Source: Locusta migratoria (taxonomy: Eukaryota; Arthropoda; Insecta; Orthoptera; Acrididae). From it: 64,000 bases of DNA. Made by a program: the position numbers and the translations under genes. The first letter of the stretch is position 1, and every line of letters begins with the position of its first letter. The notes under the pieces are model-generated. The model ran no database searches, was not told the DNA's origin, and saw only the letters and a program-made list of their open reading frames with translations. Where the stretch lies: the NCBI GenBank assembly GCA_026315105.1, contig CM048745.1:759887006-759951005 (forward strand), written 5' to 3'. Positions 30,635-40,479 of the stretch are shown piece by piece.

Positions 30635-31689
30635 CTGTAAATATGAAACAATAACAAGTGCAGGATCAGTAGTGACGTCTGTTCTTTCGGAACAGACGCC
30701 ACATGTATATATACAAACCATCACGTTACTACAGGTCTCCGTTTATCGACTTTAATATTCGAAGGAAATGCTCTGATTATCGACTTTAACGTTGGAAGGA
30801 AATACTATTTACATTGCAATTTAGAAACTATTAATTACGTTATTAGAATAATTTTATGTAAATAACTATTGTACTAACATTATATTTCATTATGTTATCT
30901 CTTACTGAAATTACTAATCATTATTGCACTGCAAAATTGAACAGTTTATTGTGCATGTCGTTGCTTGTTGCAGACGACCGCCTCAGGTTACTAATCTTGT
31001 TATTATCTACTATGTGAAAGTTACTCATAATCGTAAAGAGGAAAATAATTGAATTCTATGATATCATTCAGTATCAAATTTGGGGCTGTGCGCATTTGAG
31101 TAACTTCCACATAGTAGATAATAACAATATTAGTAACCGAAAGCCGTCATCTGCAAGAAGCAAAGTCATGCAAAATAAAATGTTCAGTTGTTGAGGTACA
31201 GTAATGATTAGTAATTTCAGTAAGAGCTAACACAATTAAATACAATGTCAGTACAATAGGTACGAACATAAGGTTAATCTAATAATTTAATGGAAATGTA
31301 ACAGTTCCTAAATTGCAATGTAAATAGTATTTCCTTCCAACGTTAAAGTCGATAATCAGAGACCTGTAGTAATGTACGGGTTTGTCTTTACTGGTGTAAC
31401 AAATTTCGAATCAGCTCATAACCCGAAAGCTAGATAGTAGAAATAAATTTTTGTGAAACAAGGAAATAACAAGTTTCAGTTATTTAATTATATTGCCCTA
31501 TTTCTCACATTAGTTTTGCCTGTGGTAGAAATTCGGCTAGTTGTATTTACAGAGAGGTTATATTTACAGAGAAACGAAACCGATGGGGTTAAAATGCACC
31601 TGGAAAATATTAGTATGCAGAATCTTAGTTCCTGTCTAAAAATTTCATTTCCTCATACATTGTGTGTTCAAATGAAAGGTGCGTAAAGA

Positions 31690-32470
31690 AACTGTGGGTA
31701 TAACTCAAGTCTTTATTCAAAAGTAATAACTTGAGACCGGAGTGCAACTATCACACTGTTTAACGAGCAGAAGGATTTCCGGTTGCCAGAACTCCTGTAA
31801 TTGTGACAAGTGTCCCTCCTCTACCGTGTTCCTTAATTCGTCATCCGAGTTGGATCTCTGCCGATTGTGATGCTATTTTGGTGTAAGAAACAGATGGTAG
31901 TCACAGGGCGACGTGTGCGGGCTGTAAGATGGCTGTTCAAGCTGTTCAAAAAAGAAATGTTCAAATGTTTGTATAGCTTATGGGACGTAACTACGGGGTC
32001 ATCAGTCCCTAAGCTTACAAACTACTTTTGAACCAGCTAAGACTAAAGACGGCACAAATATCCAAGCCCGGGGGGGGGGGGATTCGAACCCTCGAACGTA
32101 GTGGCCGTGCAGACCGTGACTGCAGCGCCTCACTCCCCTCGTCCACCGCGGCCGGCCCAAGCTGCTCCTACTTAACCCTGAAGACGTGTGGACACGCGTT
32201 ATCATGGGCAGACTCCCTCCCTCTGTGAGCAGCCTAGGTCCTCTTGACGGACTTTCGCAGGCAACGGAGTGTTTCAAAGTACACGCCACTGTTAATGGTT
32301 TCTCCTTGCTCGAGGATTTGATGAGCTTTGGACCTCGGACGTCGAAAAAGACGGTGATCATCAGCTTGTCTGCTGAGGCCACAGCCTTGATTGTTTGAGG
32401 TGGAGGTGCGTCCCCAGCGGCTTATTCGAAGTTCAACCGGACTGGTTGATAAGACTTTCCGTACCTTTTC
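31690..32470 (-). pseudogene. mariner transposase C-terminal half, split by a SINE
   Basis: Minus strand, starting near 32450. ASADKLMITVFFDVRGPKLI, near 32380-32320, is the first catalytic block (TVFWD.RG type). Then come LKHSVACESP, an LLTEGG...HDNARPH-like block in a shifted frame, and after the SINE, SYSPHTSPCDYHLF near 31910-31870 and FWQPEILLLVKQCD near 31790-31750. Several frameshifts. It lies next to a second C-terminal fragment at 32630-32770. Confidence 0.8.
31948..32156 (-). mobile_element. tRNA-derived SINE (family A) inside a mariner
   Basis: Minus-strand copy with a poly-G run (32070-32081) at the B-box flank. Flanked by the near-identical duplication caagctgttc (31938-31947) and caagctgctc (32157-32166). 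Confidence 0.9.
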
Positions 32471-32629
32471 ATTTGAAAACCTCTCGTAAATTCATTCATG
32501 ACGCCGCAGTTTTTCAACACATCAGCGTCCACCACGTCATAGCTCATGAAGTACAATTTATTTAGCAGCTGCGTTGAATGGTATTTGTGATTACTGTCCG
32601 CAAAATGTGTCAGGAGTATAGTAGTGGTT

Positions 32630-32770
32630 ATAGCTAGCAGTGGCAGGAACCCTCAACCTTCAAGTGAGCACAACTATCGCACTGTTTAACCAGCCAAAAG
32701 GTACCTGTTCCCAGGATTTCTGGGGCTGTGAAAAGAGCCAGTCCTCTACCATAACAAACAGAAGGTAGAA
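32630..32770 (-). pseudogene. second mariner C-terminal fragment
   Basis: The minus strand reads SQPQKSWEQVPFGWLNSAIV, similar to the closing block of the mariner at 31690. This suggests a partial duplication or a second insertion. Short and broken. Confidence 0.55.
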
Positions 32771-33116
32771 ATTGTGATCACTTGTCGAGTACACACGTTT
32801 CGCCGCTTGGCGGCACTGGCTCCTATTTACGCGTTACTCTCTCTTGTAGTGCAGTTAGAGTGTGGCATTCATAGTTCTATTTTGCATGTTATAACGTCGC
32901 GAGTCTCATATGGGTCTCTATGTTGTGGAAATACATTTAAACTATATTATTTAAGCGCACGTTCGATATTAATAATTGCTTTTTTAAAGTTGTTCTGGGA
33001 TGGAAAACGAAAACGCAACTGCGAATAAATGCAAGACTTCGACATACCAATTAATTTTTGGACTATTTTGTCAAGTAGGCTCAACCACATAGATCATGTA
33101 TAAAACACTATAATAT

Positions 33117-33149
33117 GACGCGTTTCGAGGGTCAAGCCCTCATCATCAG
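33117..33149 (-). ncRNA. hammerhead-ribozyme-like motif at the Penelope 3' end
   Basis: The minus strand reads CUGAUGA (33149-33143), U, a GAGGG/CCCUC stem with a CUUGA loop, then GAAAC and GCGUC. Both core blocks, a stable stem II, a minimal two-base-pair stem III and a GUC cleavage triplet are present. Flanks (GUAU/AUAC, AGAU/AUCU) can form an interrupted stem I. There is one extra U between the first core block and stem II compared with the textbook core. Hammerheads in Penelope terminal repeats are established knowledge; activity here is predicted. Confidence 0.75.
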
Positions 33150-33461
33150 ATAAAACATACAAGAATCTTTAAAACCCGAGACAAATAAAATCTAAAACGT
33201 AATAAAAGAAAACGTGGTTACTTCCCTTGTAACCGTGTCTCCGTAGAAGCTCAGCATACTGTGCTTCGTCAATATTAAAAACAGTCCCCAGTACTGGCGG
33301 CGCATAGCACTAGTGAAGCGCACGGAGTCAACAACACGAGTGGGGCGCACGTATGAACATGAAAACAAAGACCTCTAAATGCCAAAGACTATCCACAAGG
33401 CAGTGGGTACATTCAGGTGTACAGTAAGACAGAGGTTGAAATTTAAAATAAACGACTTTTG

Positions 33462-34496
33462 TTATAATAGATCCACAAAGTTTTTAAAAAAGCTGTATGC
33501 ATTGCCTTGAACTTGTTCATTTAATGAAACGTCGCTTTTTGCGTTTTGTATTGTAATCTCTAACTGTTCTAGCAGGTCTAACTTTCTTCCCTTATCCTGT
33601 TTATGTAAAATCTTCAGGTCATCTTCAATATGCTTTAATGGGTGGCCAGTTTCGCGGATATGTGTAGCTACAGCGGACTTGTCAAAATTGTTAAGTCGGA
33701 AGGCGTCCACGTGTTCCTTGTACCTAACTTTAAACGATCTACCGGTCTGACCAATATAGCTGGCATTGCAACTACTACACTGTATCTTATAAACCCCTGC
33801 TTTGTCATATTTATCAGTCTTTTGGTTTAAGTTATTTCGTAATTTATGATGTAAAGTATTATTAGTTTTAAAAGCAGCTTCTAATTTAAAAGGTTTTAGT
33901 ATGTTGGCCACTTTCTGAGACAGATTACCAAAATATGGAACCATTACCCTCTTGATATTATCTGTGCCATTTGTATATGATTTCGCACGTTGTTTCTTTC
34001 GTATTAGATTATTAACTACGTTTTCTTGGTAACCATTCGCCTTAGCAAGCTGTCTTATAATGTTAAATTCAGTGGTTCTGTCTTTTTCATTCATTGGCAC
34101 TTTGAAGGCTCTATCGACTAAACAGCGTAGGGCAGAAAGTTTTTGGCCATTAGGGTGACAAGAGCTGTTATGTATTAGAATGTCGGTAGTTGTAGGTTTC
34201 CTATATACTTTAAATACGTGTCTGCCATCCTGCTTCGTAATGTTAAGGTCAAGGAACTGAAGTGTGCCATCCTTCTCTTGTTCAACGGTAAATTCGATTT
34301 TCTCATGTAGGCTGTTAAATTTATTAACTATTCCACTAATTTCAGTTTCACCTCCATCTATCAATAGCAAAGTATCGTCAACGTAGCGTTTATAATATAA
34401 GATTTTATCAACTGGATGCTGCATATTTGTGAAAAGCCGGTTTTCCAGGTTATTAATAAAAATGTCTGCTATTGTACCTGAAATACTTGAACCCAT
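33462..34496 (-). pseudogene. Penelope-like reverse transcriptase with GIY-YIG endonuclease, partial but open
   Basis: An uninterrupted 344-codon frame. The Met is internal to the motif GLAMGSSISG, not a true start. The reverse transcriptase catalytic motif is RYVDDTLLL (Asp at residues 40-41), followed by KFNSLHEKIEFTVEQEKDG and FLDLNIT. From residue 233 comes a GIY-YIG nuclease: GVYKIQCSSCNASYIGQTGR (GVY at 234-236, YIG at 247-249, Arg at 253), with the CXXC insert and RETGHPLK typical of Penelope elements. This pairing is diagnostic: the nuclease nicks the target and the transcriptase primes from it. The remaining frame is intact, so this is the youngest Penelope copy in the window, but without its N-terminal half it cannot act alone. 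Confidence 0.93.
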
Positions 34497-34545
34497 AGCC
34501 AGTCCATCCTTTTGGACTGTAGATGTATTAAATAGTAATAAAAGG

Positions 34546-35662
34546 GATCATTGAATGTTCTTTAGCAGCACTAATATTCTTACCGCGTCACTCCGTATTC
34601 GTGCAGAGGACCAACTTGATGAAGATCGTGAAATCTACTAAAATATATAACATTCAGTAATTCTGCGAATGAACAAGTGTGAAAGGTTTTCAGTTGTATA
34701 ATACGTATTGCAGAATTTTGACGATCCTTAATATCCAACTAAAATAACGGTTCCATCCATTATTTTCCTGCATTTGTGTCAGAATTTAAATTTTCGTAGC
34801 CAGTAGTCAAGGAAGAGTGCATCGCCACCTGTATATCAAAAGGCACAATAATTCTGCTTGCCCAGAAGTGACTTCAAGTAGTGTGCCTACAGCAGCACAA
34901 TAAGTCTGACAGACTTGATTTATTATTTGTTCTGGTCAAGTTACTTTTTAATATTTGTTTACTTTTGCTTGCATTATACTGACTTCAAGAGGATCAAGAA
35001 TTGTAGACCTAACAAACGACTGGGTTCTATTTAAATCAGAAGTCACTCTCACAAATTGTTGGGTGTGTTATTCACAATTTTGTAAGCAGCTTTCCTATTT
35101 ACAGGAACCTTAAAGAGCTAGTCAAACACATAGGCAACTCCAGTAAAATGTGAGGAACTGAATTTGGTTTCTGGGCAGTTCTCCTTCATTTTCGCAAAAA
35201 ATCGATTTGGAAGTTTCTACTTTCTAATACAAAATTTTCAGTAAATTGAGAATCACAAATGTACGAGTTTATTGTTAATACCTTTACTTTTTTAGGATAA
35301 CTTTATTCCATTTGTTACAATATTCTAAATATTATTATGACGTGTAAAAGCGTCATAGCTGCTTGGAACCAGGCAAAGCCAGGAAGGTAACATCATTTCA
35401 GTTTAGTAGACTGCCACCCTGCTCTTCATTTAATACCGAAAACCACTAACAAACTGTACCGCTGCACAATTATTCACATAAAAGCCGAAATATTTACAAA
35501 TCAGCAATGAAGCACACGATGTAGTGGTTAGAAACATCAACACAACAGCGCGCAGAACGATCGCAGCTCTGAGCAGCTCTGTGTAAATTCCAGCACTAAT
35601 CCTATTCAGGCCACGTTATCGCAGACGAGAGATCAAACTTTCTATTTGTATACATTACACCT
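34546..35662. other. AT-rich stretch, no gene recognised
   Basis: About 1.1 kb of AT-rich DNA with no long frame, no tRNA-like sequence and no match that I can see to the other repeats. Confidence 0.5.
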
Positions 35663-35884
35663 TTACTGTGTCCAATTCATGAAACGGAAGTAGCACGGTG
35701 ACATTTTCCGGCTGTAGGGTGGATGCTCAAGCTGCTCCCACTTCAGCTTGGGCAGCACACAATGTGTGACACTGGAGACGTGTGGTTGGGTGCTACCATG
35801 GAGTAGAATCAGTTCCTCCGTGAGCAGCCCAGGCCATTTGCGTGTTATGAACTTGCGTAGGCAACGGAGTGTCTCACAGTACAA
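35663..35884 (-). pseudogene. mariner transposase fragment, left copy
   Basis: The minus strand reads YCETLRCLRKFITRKWPGLL, LLHGSTQPHVSSVT and KWEQLEHPPYSRKMSPCYFR, equivalent to the mariner blocks around the second and third catalytic aspartates. HDNARPH became HGSTQPH, and SPDLAP became SRKMSP, so both aspartates are lost. It forms the left arm of a large palindrome whose right arm (37675-37841) encodes the same residues in the opposite orientation. Confidence 0.8.
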
Positions 35885-35905
35885 GTCATCGTTAATTGTT
35901 TCTCC

Positions 35906-37483
35906 GTGCAGTTGACCACAAAGTTTTTATTTCGGGATAATACGCGAATAGGAAGGAAAGAGGAAGTAGATAAAGATGAAATAGGTGATACAATACTGAG
36001 AGATGAATTTGACAGAGCCCTGAAAGACCTAGGTCGGAACAAGGCCCCAGGAGTAGATGACATACCCTCAGAGCTACTAAAGTCTCTGGGAGAGCCAGCC
36101 ATGACAAAACTATTTGAACTGGTGTGTAGGATGTATGAGACAGGCGAAATACCCCCAGACACTAAGAAAAATGTAATAATCCCCATTCCAATGAAATCAT
36201 GCGCAGACAGGTGTGAAAATTACAGAACCATCAGTTTGATAAGTCATGGCTGCAAAATTTTAACACGAATTATCTACAGGAGAATGGAAAAGCTGGTAGA
36301 AGCTGACCTCGGGGAAGATCAGTTTGGATTCAGGAGGAACGTAGCAACCCGGGAGGCAATACTCACTTTACGACTTATCTTAGAAGATAGATTAAGGAAA
36401 GGCAAACCTACATTTTTAGCTTTTGTAGATTTGGAAAAAGCGTTTGACAATGTTGACTGGACTACACTCTTTCAAATTCTGAAGTCAGCAGGGGTAAAAT
36501 ACAGGGAATGGAGAGTTATCTACAACTTGTACAAAAGCCAGACCGCAGTTATTAGACTCGAAGGGCATGAAAGGGAAGCATCAGTTGGGACGGGAGTAAG
36601 ACAGGGTTGTAGCCTTTCTCCGATGTTATTCAATTTGTACATTGAGCAGGCGATGAAGGAAAGCAAGGAAAACTTTGGAATAGGGATTAAAGTTCAGGGG
36701 GAAGAAATAAAAACATTGCGTTTTGCTGATGACATTGTAATTCTGTCAGAGACAGCAAAGGACCTGGAAGAGCAGTTGAAGGGAATGGACAGTGTGTTGA
36801 AGGGAGCGTATAAAATGAACATTAACAAGAGCAAAACAAAAATAATGGAATGCGATCTTATAAAATCAGGCGATTCTGAAGGAATTAGATTAGGTAACGA
36901 AACAATGAAGGTGGTAGATGAGTTTTGTTACTTGGGTAGTAAAACGTGCGATGGTTGCAGTACAGAGGATATAAAGTGCAGAATGGCAATGGGAAGAAAA
37001 GCATTTTTGAAAAAGAGACATTTGCTAACATCGAATATTAATCTAAGTGTAAGGAAGTCTTTTCTGAAGGCATTTGTGTGGAGTGTTGCCTTGTATGGGA
37101 GTGAAACATGGACGATAAGCAGTGTAGACAGGAAGAGGATAGAGGCTTTCGAAATGTGGTGCTACAGAAGAATGCTGAAGATTAGGTGGGTAGATCGCAT
37201 AACTAATGAAGAGGTACTGAACAGAACTGGTGAGAAAAGGAATTTTTGGCATACCCTGACTGAAAGAAGGGATCGCTTGATAGGACACATTCTTAGACAT
37301 CGCGGAATCGTAAATTTAACATTGGAGGGAAGTGTGTGGGGTAAAAATCGCAGAGGGAGACCAAGAGACGCGTATAGTAACCAGATTCAAGTGGATGTGG
37401 GTTGTCGTTCTTATGAGGAGATGAAAAGGCTTGCTCAGGATAGAGTAGGGTGGAGAGCTGCATCAAACCAGTCTCCGGACTGA
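35906..37483 (+). CDS. RTE-type reverse transcriptase, long open frame, endonuclease missing
   Basis: 525 codons from a GTG to the stop at 37481-37483. The first 14 codons or so come from the host palindrome, not the LINE, so the frame is an accidental fusion. The order of blocks is KAPGVDDIPSELLK (about residues 47-60), a QFGFR block, AFVDLEKAFDNVDW (motif A, about 170-183), GVRQGCSLSPMLFNLYIEQA (motif B), and the catalytic FADD at 273-276. Then come FCYLGSKT, ALYGSETWT, FEMWCYRRMLKIRW and IGHILRHRG. This is the reverse transcriptase plus the C-terminal region of RTE (BovB-like) LINEs. All catalytic residues are intact, so enzymatic activity is conceivable, but without the endonuclease or promoter it is a dead-on-arrival copy. 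Confidence 0.9.
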   Translation: MQLTTKFLFRDNTRIGRKEEVDKDEIGDTILRDEFDRALKDLGRNKAPGVDDIPSELLKSLGEPAMTKLFELVCRMYETGEIPPDTKKNVIIPIPMKSCADRCENYRTISLISHGCKILTRIIYRRMEKLVEADLGEDQFGFRRNVATREAILTLRLILEDRLRKGKPTFLAFVDLEKAFDNVDWTTLFQILKSAGVKYREWRVIYNLYKSQTAVIRLEGHEREASVGTGVRQGCSLSPMLFNLYIEQAMKESKENFGIGIKVQGEEIKTLRFADDIVILSETAKDLEEQLKGMDSVLKGAYKMNINKSKTKIMECDLIKSGDSEGIRLGNETMKVVDEFCYLGSKTCDGCSTEDIKCRMAMGRKAFLKKRHLLTSNINLSVRKSFLKAFVWSVALYGSETWTISSVDRKRIEAFEMWCYRRMLKIRWVDRITNEEVLNRTGEKRNFWHTLTERRDRLIGHILRHRGIVNLTLEGSVWGKNRRGRPRDAYSNQIQVDVGCRSYEEMKRLAQDRVGWRAASNQSPD

Positions 37484-37499
37484 CGACCATAACAAAAAC
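35948..37499 (+). mobile_element. RTE-clade LINE, 5' truncated, 9-bp TSD
   Basis: 1,552 bp inserted in the loop region of the palindrome. aatacgcga is duplicated at 35939-35947 and 37500-37508. It contains an uninterrupted reverse transcriptase and ends in an A-rich CATAACAAAAACA tail. The endonuclease domain is missing through 5' truncation. Among the four copies of this family here it is the best preserved. Confidence 0.93.
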
Positions 37500-37841
37500 A
37501 ATACGCGATACAGCGACGTCAAGAATTGATGTTATTCCCTTACTGAGAAATTCTGATTTCCACTGATTTCCACTGTCGACAACACGGTATCGCACGGTGT
37601 CCCGCGTCGGAGGTTCTAATCCTCTTGACAATTCTTGACGTCGCTGTATCGCGTATTATCCCGAAATAAAAACTTTGTGGTCAACTGCACGGAGAAATAA
37701 TGGCTTTTATTGTGAGACACTCCGTTGCCTACGCAAGTTCATAACACGCAAATGGCCTAGGCTGCTCACGGAGGAACTGATTCTACTCCATGGTAGCACC
37801 CAACCACACGTCTCCGGTGTCACACATAGTGTGCTGCCCAA

Positions 37842-37882
37842 GACGCGTTTCATTTATTTTAATTTTAAAAGCATCTTCTGTG
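37842..37882 (-). ncRNA. hammerhead-like motif at another Penelope terminus
   Basis: The minus strand reads CAGAAGAUGC, a U/A-rich stem-loop, then AAUGAAACGCGUC. The 3' core and GUC triplet are intact, while the first block is CAGAAGA instead of CUGAAGA. It begins exactly where the mariner palindrome ends. Confidence 0.5.
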
Positions 37883-38540
37883 GTGTTGTTGATGTCTCTT
37901 CTTTACATGTTACTACTGTTTCTCCGACTTGTTGGCTGGAGTTCGTTTGTTCCTCGCATGGGTTTGTCGGCTGTGTACTGCACTTTTCGTGTGTTTTTGT
38001 TTCGTTTCTTCCTTATTCGTATGCAAACACAGACATACCATAGTACTTCGATCGTGGCGCTTAGGTCGGCAACGCCTATTCAACACAGTGTGCCTCTAGC
38101 ACAGACGTTAGATCTGTTACTGCTGCTACAGTGACAGGTTATCACGATGTGAGTATTAACGTGGTGATAAAGTTGGGACATAACATCACCCAGGTAACGA
38201 TGAGTTGGGGATGTCCCGGTGCGACCATTTCATGAGTATACTGTGAATATCGGGAATCAGGTAAAAAATTAAACGTCCGACATTGCTGCAGTAGAAAAAA
38301 AATCCTGAAGGAAATTGTTAAACTTGACAGAAGTGCAATCCCTCCAAAATTGCTGCGGATTTCAAAACTTAGTCATCACTAAGTGCCAGCTTGCTAATCG
38401 TTCAAATAAACATAATCGATTGGTGGTTTCGGAGCCCACTCGTATGTCCATATTTACTTCACAGCACAAAGCTTTACTTTTTAATTTTAAATAATGGGAT
38501 CCCCAACAGTAGTTAATTATAAACATTTTATTTTATGCGT

Positions 38541-38567
38541 TACCCGGGTTTCGAGATGTGATACAGG
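38541..38567 (-). ncRNA. hammerhead-like motif, left arm, degenerate
   Basis: The minus strand reads CCUGUAUCACAUCU, then CGAAACCCGGGUA. The GAAAC block is kept and the CUGAUGA block has decayed to CUGUAUC. Confidence 0.45.
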
Positions 38568-38657
38568 TCTCTTTACTAAAAATATTCAAGTGTAAGGTAG
38601 CCATTTTATTACATGATAGGCGTCACTATTTTAACTGATTGTAATTTTCAAACGCAC

Positions 38658-38691
38658 CTGATGATAAGATATGAGTCTCGAAACTCGGGTA
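38658..38691 (+). ncRNA. hammerhead-ribozyme-like motif, right arm
   Basis: Reads CUGAUGA, U, an AGA/UCU stem with a UAUGAG loop, then GAAACUCGGGUA. Both core blocks are intact; stem II is short and the cleavage triplet would be GUA. One of the better candidates outside the 33.1-kb site. Confidence 0.6.
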
Positions 38692-38754
38692 GTGCATGAA
38701 GTAAAAAGTGTAAAATCAACTGTTGCGGATCCCATTATTTCAAATGAAGATCAA

Positions 38755-39405
38755 CGGTTGTGGATGTCCCGAAGGACGAAAATTGTAACAAAGCTTTACG
38801 ACTCGCCTGGACCGGTGTACATCGAAACTGGACTGTTAACGACAGCAAACATCTTGCCTGGTCTGACGATTCTCGTTTCCAATTGCATCGAGCGGATGGA
38901 CGTGTACGGCTATGCAGAAAATGTCATAAATCCGTGGATCCTGTAGTCAGCAAGGAACTATTCAAGCTGGTGGAGGCTTTGTAATGGTGTAGGGCGTGTG
39001 CAGGTGAAGTGATATGAGATCCCTTTACGTGTGGCCAGTAAGTATGCCTCGCGACGGAACACATACTTCAGTTCATGTCCATTGTGTATTCCGAAGGGTA
39101 TTCTAGAAAGACAATGCAACACCACACGCGTCCATAATTGCAGCAGAGTGGCTCCAGCAATAGTCTCCTTAGTTTTAACACCTCCACTGGTCACCAAACT
39201 GAACATTACTGAGAATATCCGGCATGCCTTGCAATGTGCTGATCAGAAGGGATCACAAAACCCTCGTACTATTACGAATTTATTGACCGTCCTGCGCGAT
39301 TCATGGTGTGAATTCCCTCCAGAACTACTTCAGAAATTAGTCGAGTGTATGACAATTCCTCTTGCGAGACGTCTTCCAGCGCGCGGGAGATCTACACCAT
39401 ATTAG
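38755..39405 (+). pseudogene. Tc1-like transposase C-terminal pseudogene
   Basis: Plus strand. HRNWTVNDSKHLAWSDDSRF is at about 38818-38880, with the first catalytic Asp inside AWSDDSRF, then QLHRADGRVRL. Downstream, 39031-39405 carries GSQNPRTITNLLTVLRDSWC and LLQKLVECM, ending ARRLPARGRSTPY, matching the canonical C-terminus (LVESMPRR...RARG.PTRY). The central QDNA.PH block is scrambled by frameshifts near 39060-39170. The N-terminal DNA-binding half is absent, cut at the palindromic element upstream. Confidence 0.85.
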
Positions 39406-39789
39406 GCTAGTGTCCCTATTTGTTAGATATTTCAGTGTTTGAAGTTTAAATGATAATAAAACGCTTTTGACGGATCCATCCGAAAATTTCCAGATATGAC
39501 AAGTCCTGGCAGGGTGGGTATATAGTTGAAAATCACGTAGATTTTTTACATATCTGGTTGAAATATCACGTGCAGACTGGGACATTCAGAACTCCCTTCA
39601 TTCCCTAGCAAAGGATGAAATGAGATTTCTGCTTACTCATAACATTAATATTGAATAGTTTGTTGAACTGTTATATAAAATCCATTAATAATGTTCTTAT
39701 TGCTATTGTGGTTAACCTGCAGGTCAGATCTGTAAGCAGATGAAAACAGTGTTATAAATTCCTTTATTTAATGTATATCTTGTAGAATT

Positions 39790-40120
39790 ATATTTTCATT
39801 CTGCAGTCGATTGTTCGCCAGTATGAGACGTTGGTAGATTAAAACTGTTTGACAAGATGGGAATTCGAATCTAGTACCTCAGATTTTCACATGCAAGCGC
39901 TCTACGAACTGACCTATCCTGCCATGCTTCATCCCCACAGTTTTATATTCGCTGATACCTCGCCTTCTATGTTCCAAGCTGTGAAAACAGGCCACGAATC
40001 ATAGCTGCGTAGCTCAGTCGGGAGAGCACTTGCCCGCGAAAGGTAAATGTCCCACGTTCGTATCCCGATCTGGGACACAATCTAATCCGGCAGTAAGTTT
40101 CATATACGCTGTACATCATT
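39790..40120 (+). mobile_element. tRNA-derived SINE family C, composite repeat
   Basis: Contains a tRNA-like unit at 40003-40075 (tgcgtagctcagtcgggaga, gcccgcgaaaggtaaatgtc, B box gttcgtatccc), followed by the body ending near aagtttcat. Upstream, 39840-39950 holds a second tRNA-like unit in the opposite orientation (gaattcgaatctagtacctc). I know this arrangement as a common grasshopper repeat; the name is not recalled. Confidence 0.65.
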
Positions 40121-40194
40121 GTTAACTATCATTGCAGTGTAAAGAAATTATGGATAGAACCTGTGTTCCAAATGTAGTGATTTATTCCTACTGT

Positions 40195-40330
40195 AAATTA
40201 AGAACACAAGAAGTTTTAAAATGAAACTTACTGGCGGATTAATATTGTGTGCCGGAACCTGGGACCTTTCCCTTCCGTGAGAAAACTCTTTACCACTGAG
40301 ATATCCTGACAAGACCTTTTTCTTTAAGGT
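40195..40330 (-). mobile_element. tRNA-derived SINE family C, second copy
   Basis: Minus-orientation copy: atgaaacttactggcggatt, then cgtgagaaaactctttacca. Facing the copy at 40003-40115, it makes an inverted pair. Confidence 0.6.
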
Positions 40331-40479
40331 CACACATTATTCTTAGTAGTACAGTGATCAAATGCCATTAAACTATTATTTACAAACTCCATAATGTTTA
40401 CACCAAATGTACTCAGATTCTCATCAACCTTACTCCTGATATGAGTGCTTACAATAAATGTCTTCATGACTTCTACTTG

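Larger units (their letters stand above)
30405..31490. mobile_element. long imperfect inverted repeat, probably Penelope-related
   Basis: Left arm about 30405-31050, with about 180 bp of extra sequence at 30540-30720. Right arm about 31085-31490. Shared blocks include aaataactgaa, tgttacaccagt, gattatcgactttaacgttg, gaaggaaatactatttacat and tagataataacaa. Near the outer ends, stem-loops (30476-30506 minus; 31403-31435 plus) have the layout of a decayed hammerhead-type terminus (gggc/ttata/accc, and cccgaaagctag). Non-coding. Confidence 0.7.
33040..34545 (-). mobile_element. Penelope-like element, 5' truncated
   Basis: Coding part at 34545-33462, then about 350 bp of 3' non-coding sequence ending with the hammerhead-like motif at 33117-33149 near the element end. 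The reading frame upstream of the first Met continues as TSTVQKDGLA until about 34540, where similarity stops, so the 5' half of the reverse transcriptase is missing. Exact ends were not resolved. Confidence 0.85.
35748..37841. mobile_element. mariner-derived palindrome interrupted by a LINE
   Basis: The left arm, 35748-35947, pairs with the right arm, about 37631-37841. Once the LINE (35948-37499) and one target copy are removed, the left arm continues through 37509-37529 (tacagcgacgtcaagaattg), which pairs exactly with the complement near 37631-37652. Reconstructed arms are over 210 bp with a loop of about 100 bp. Both arms hold the same mariner catalytic fragment, so this is an inverted duplication of a mariner piece. 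Confidence 0.82.
38460..38750. mobile_element. palindromic Penelope-derived mini-element
   Basis: Left arm about 38490-38570, right arm about 38655-38745. Both contain aataatgggatcc, caacagt and the gggta/tttcgaga motif region in opposite orientation. Each arm bears a hammerhead-like motif. Non-coding; ends are approximate. Confidence 0.72.

Noticed and set aside
37790..38134. 114-codon plus-strand frame, hydrophobic
   Set aside because: It starts inside mariner palindrome sequence and runs into Penelope terminal DNA. No recognisable protein family.
40003..40075. Possible tRNA gene (good A and B boxes)
   Set aside because: The sequence continues into a known-looking SINE body and the anticodon and acceptor arms do not pair properly. 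Treated as the SINE family C head.
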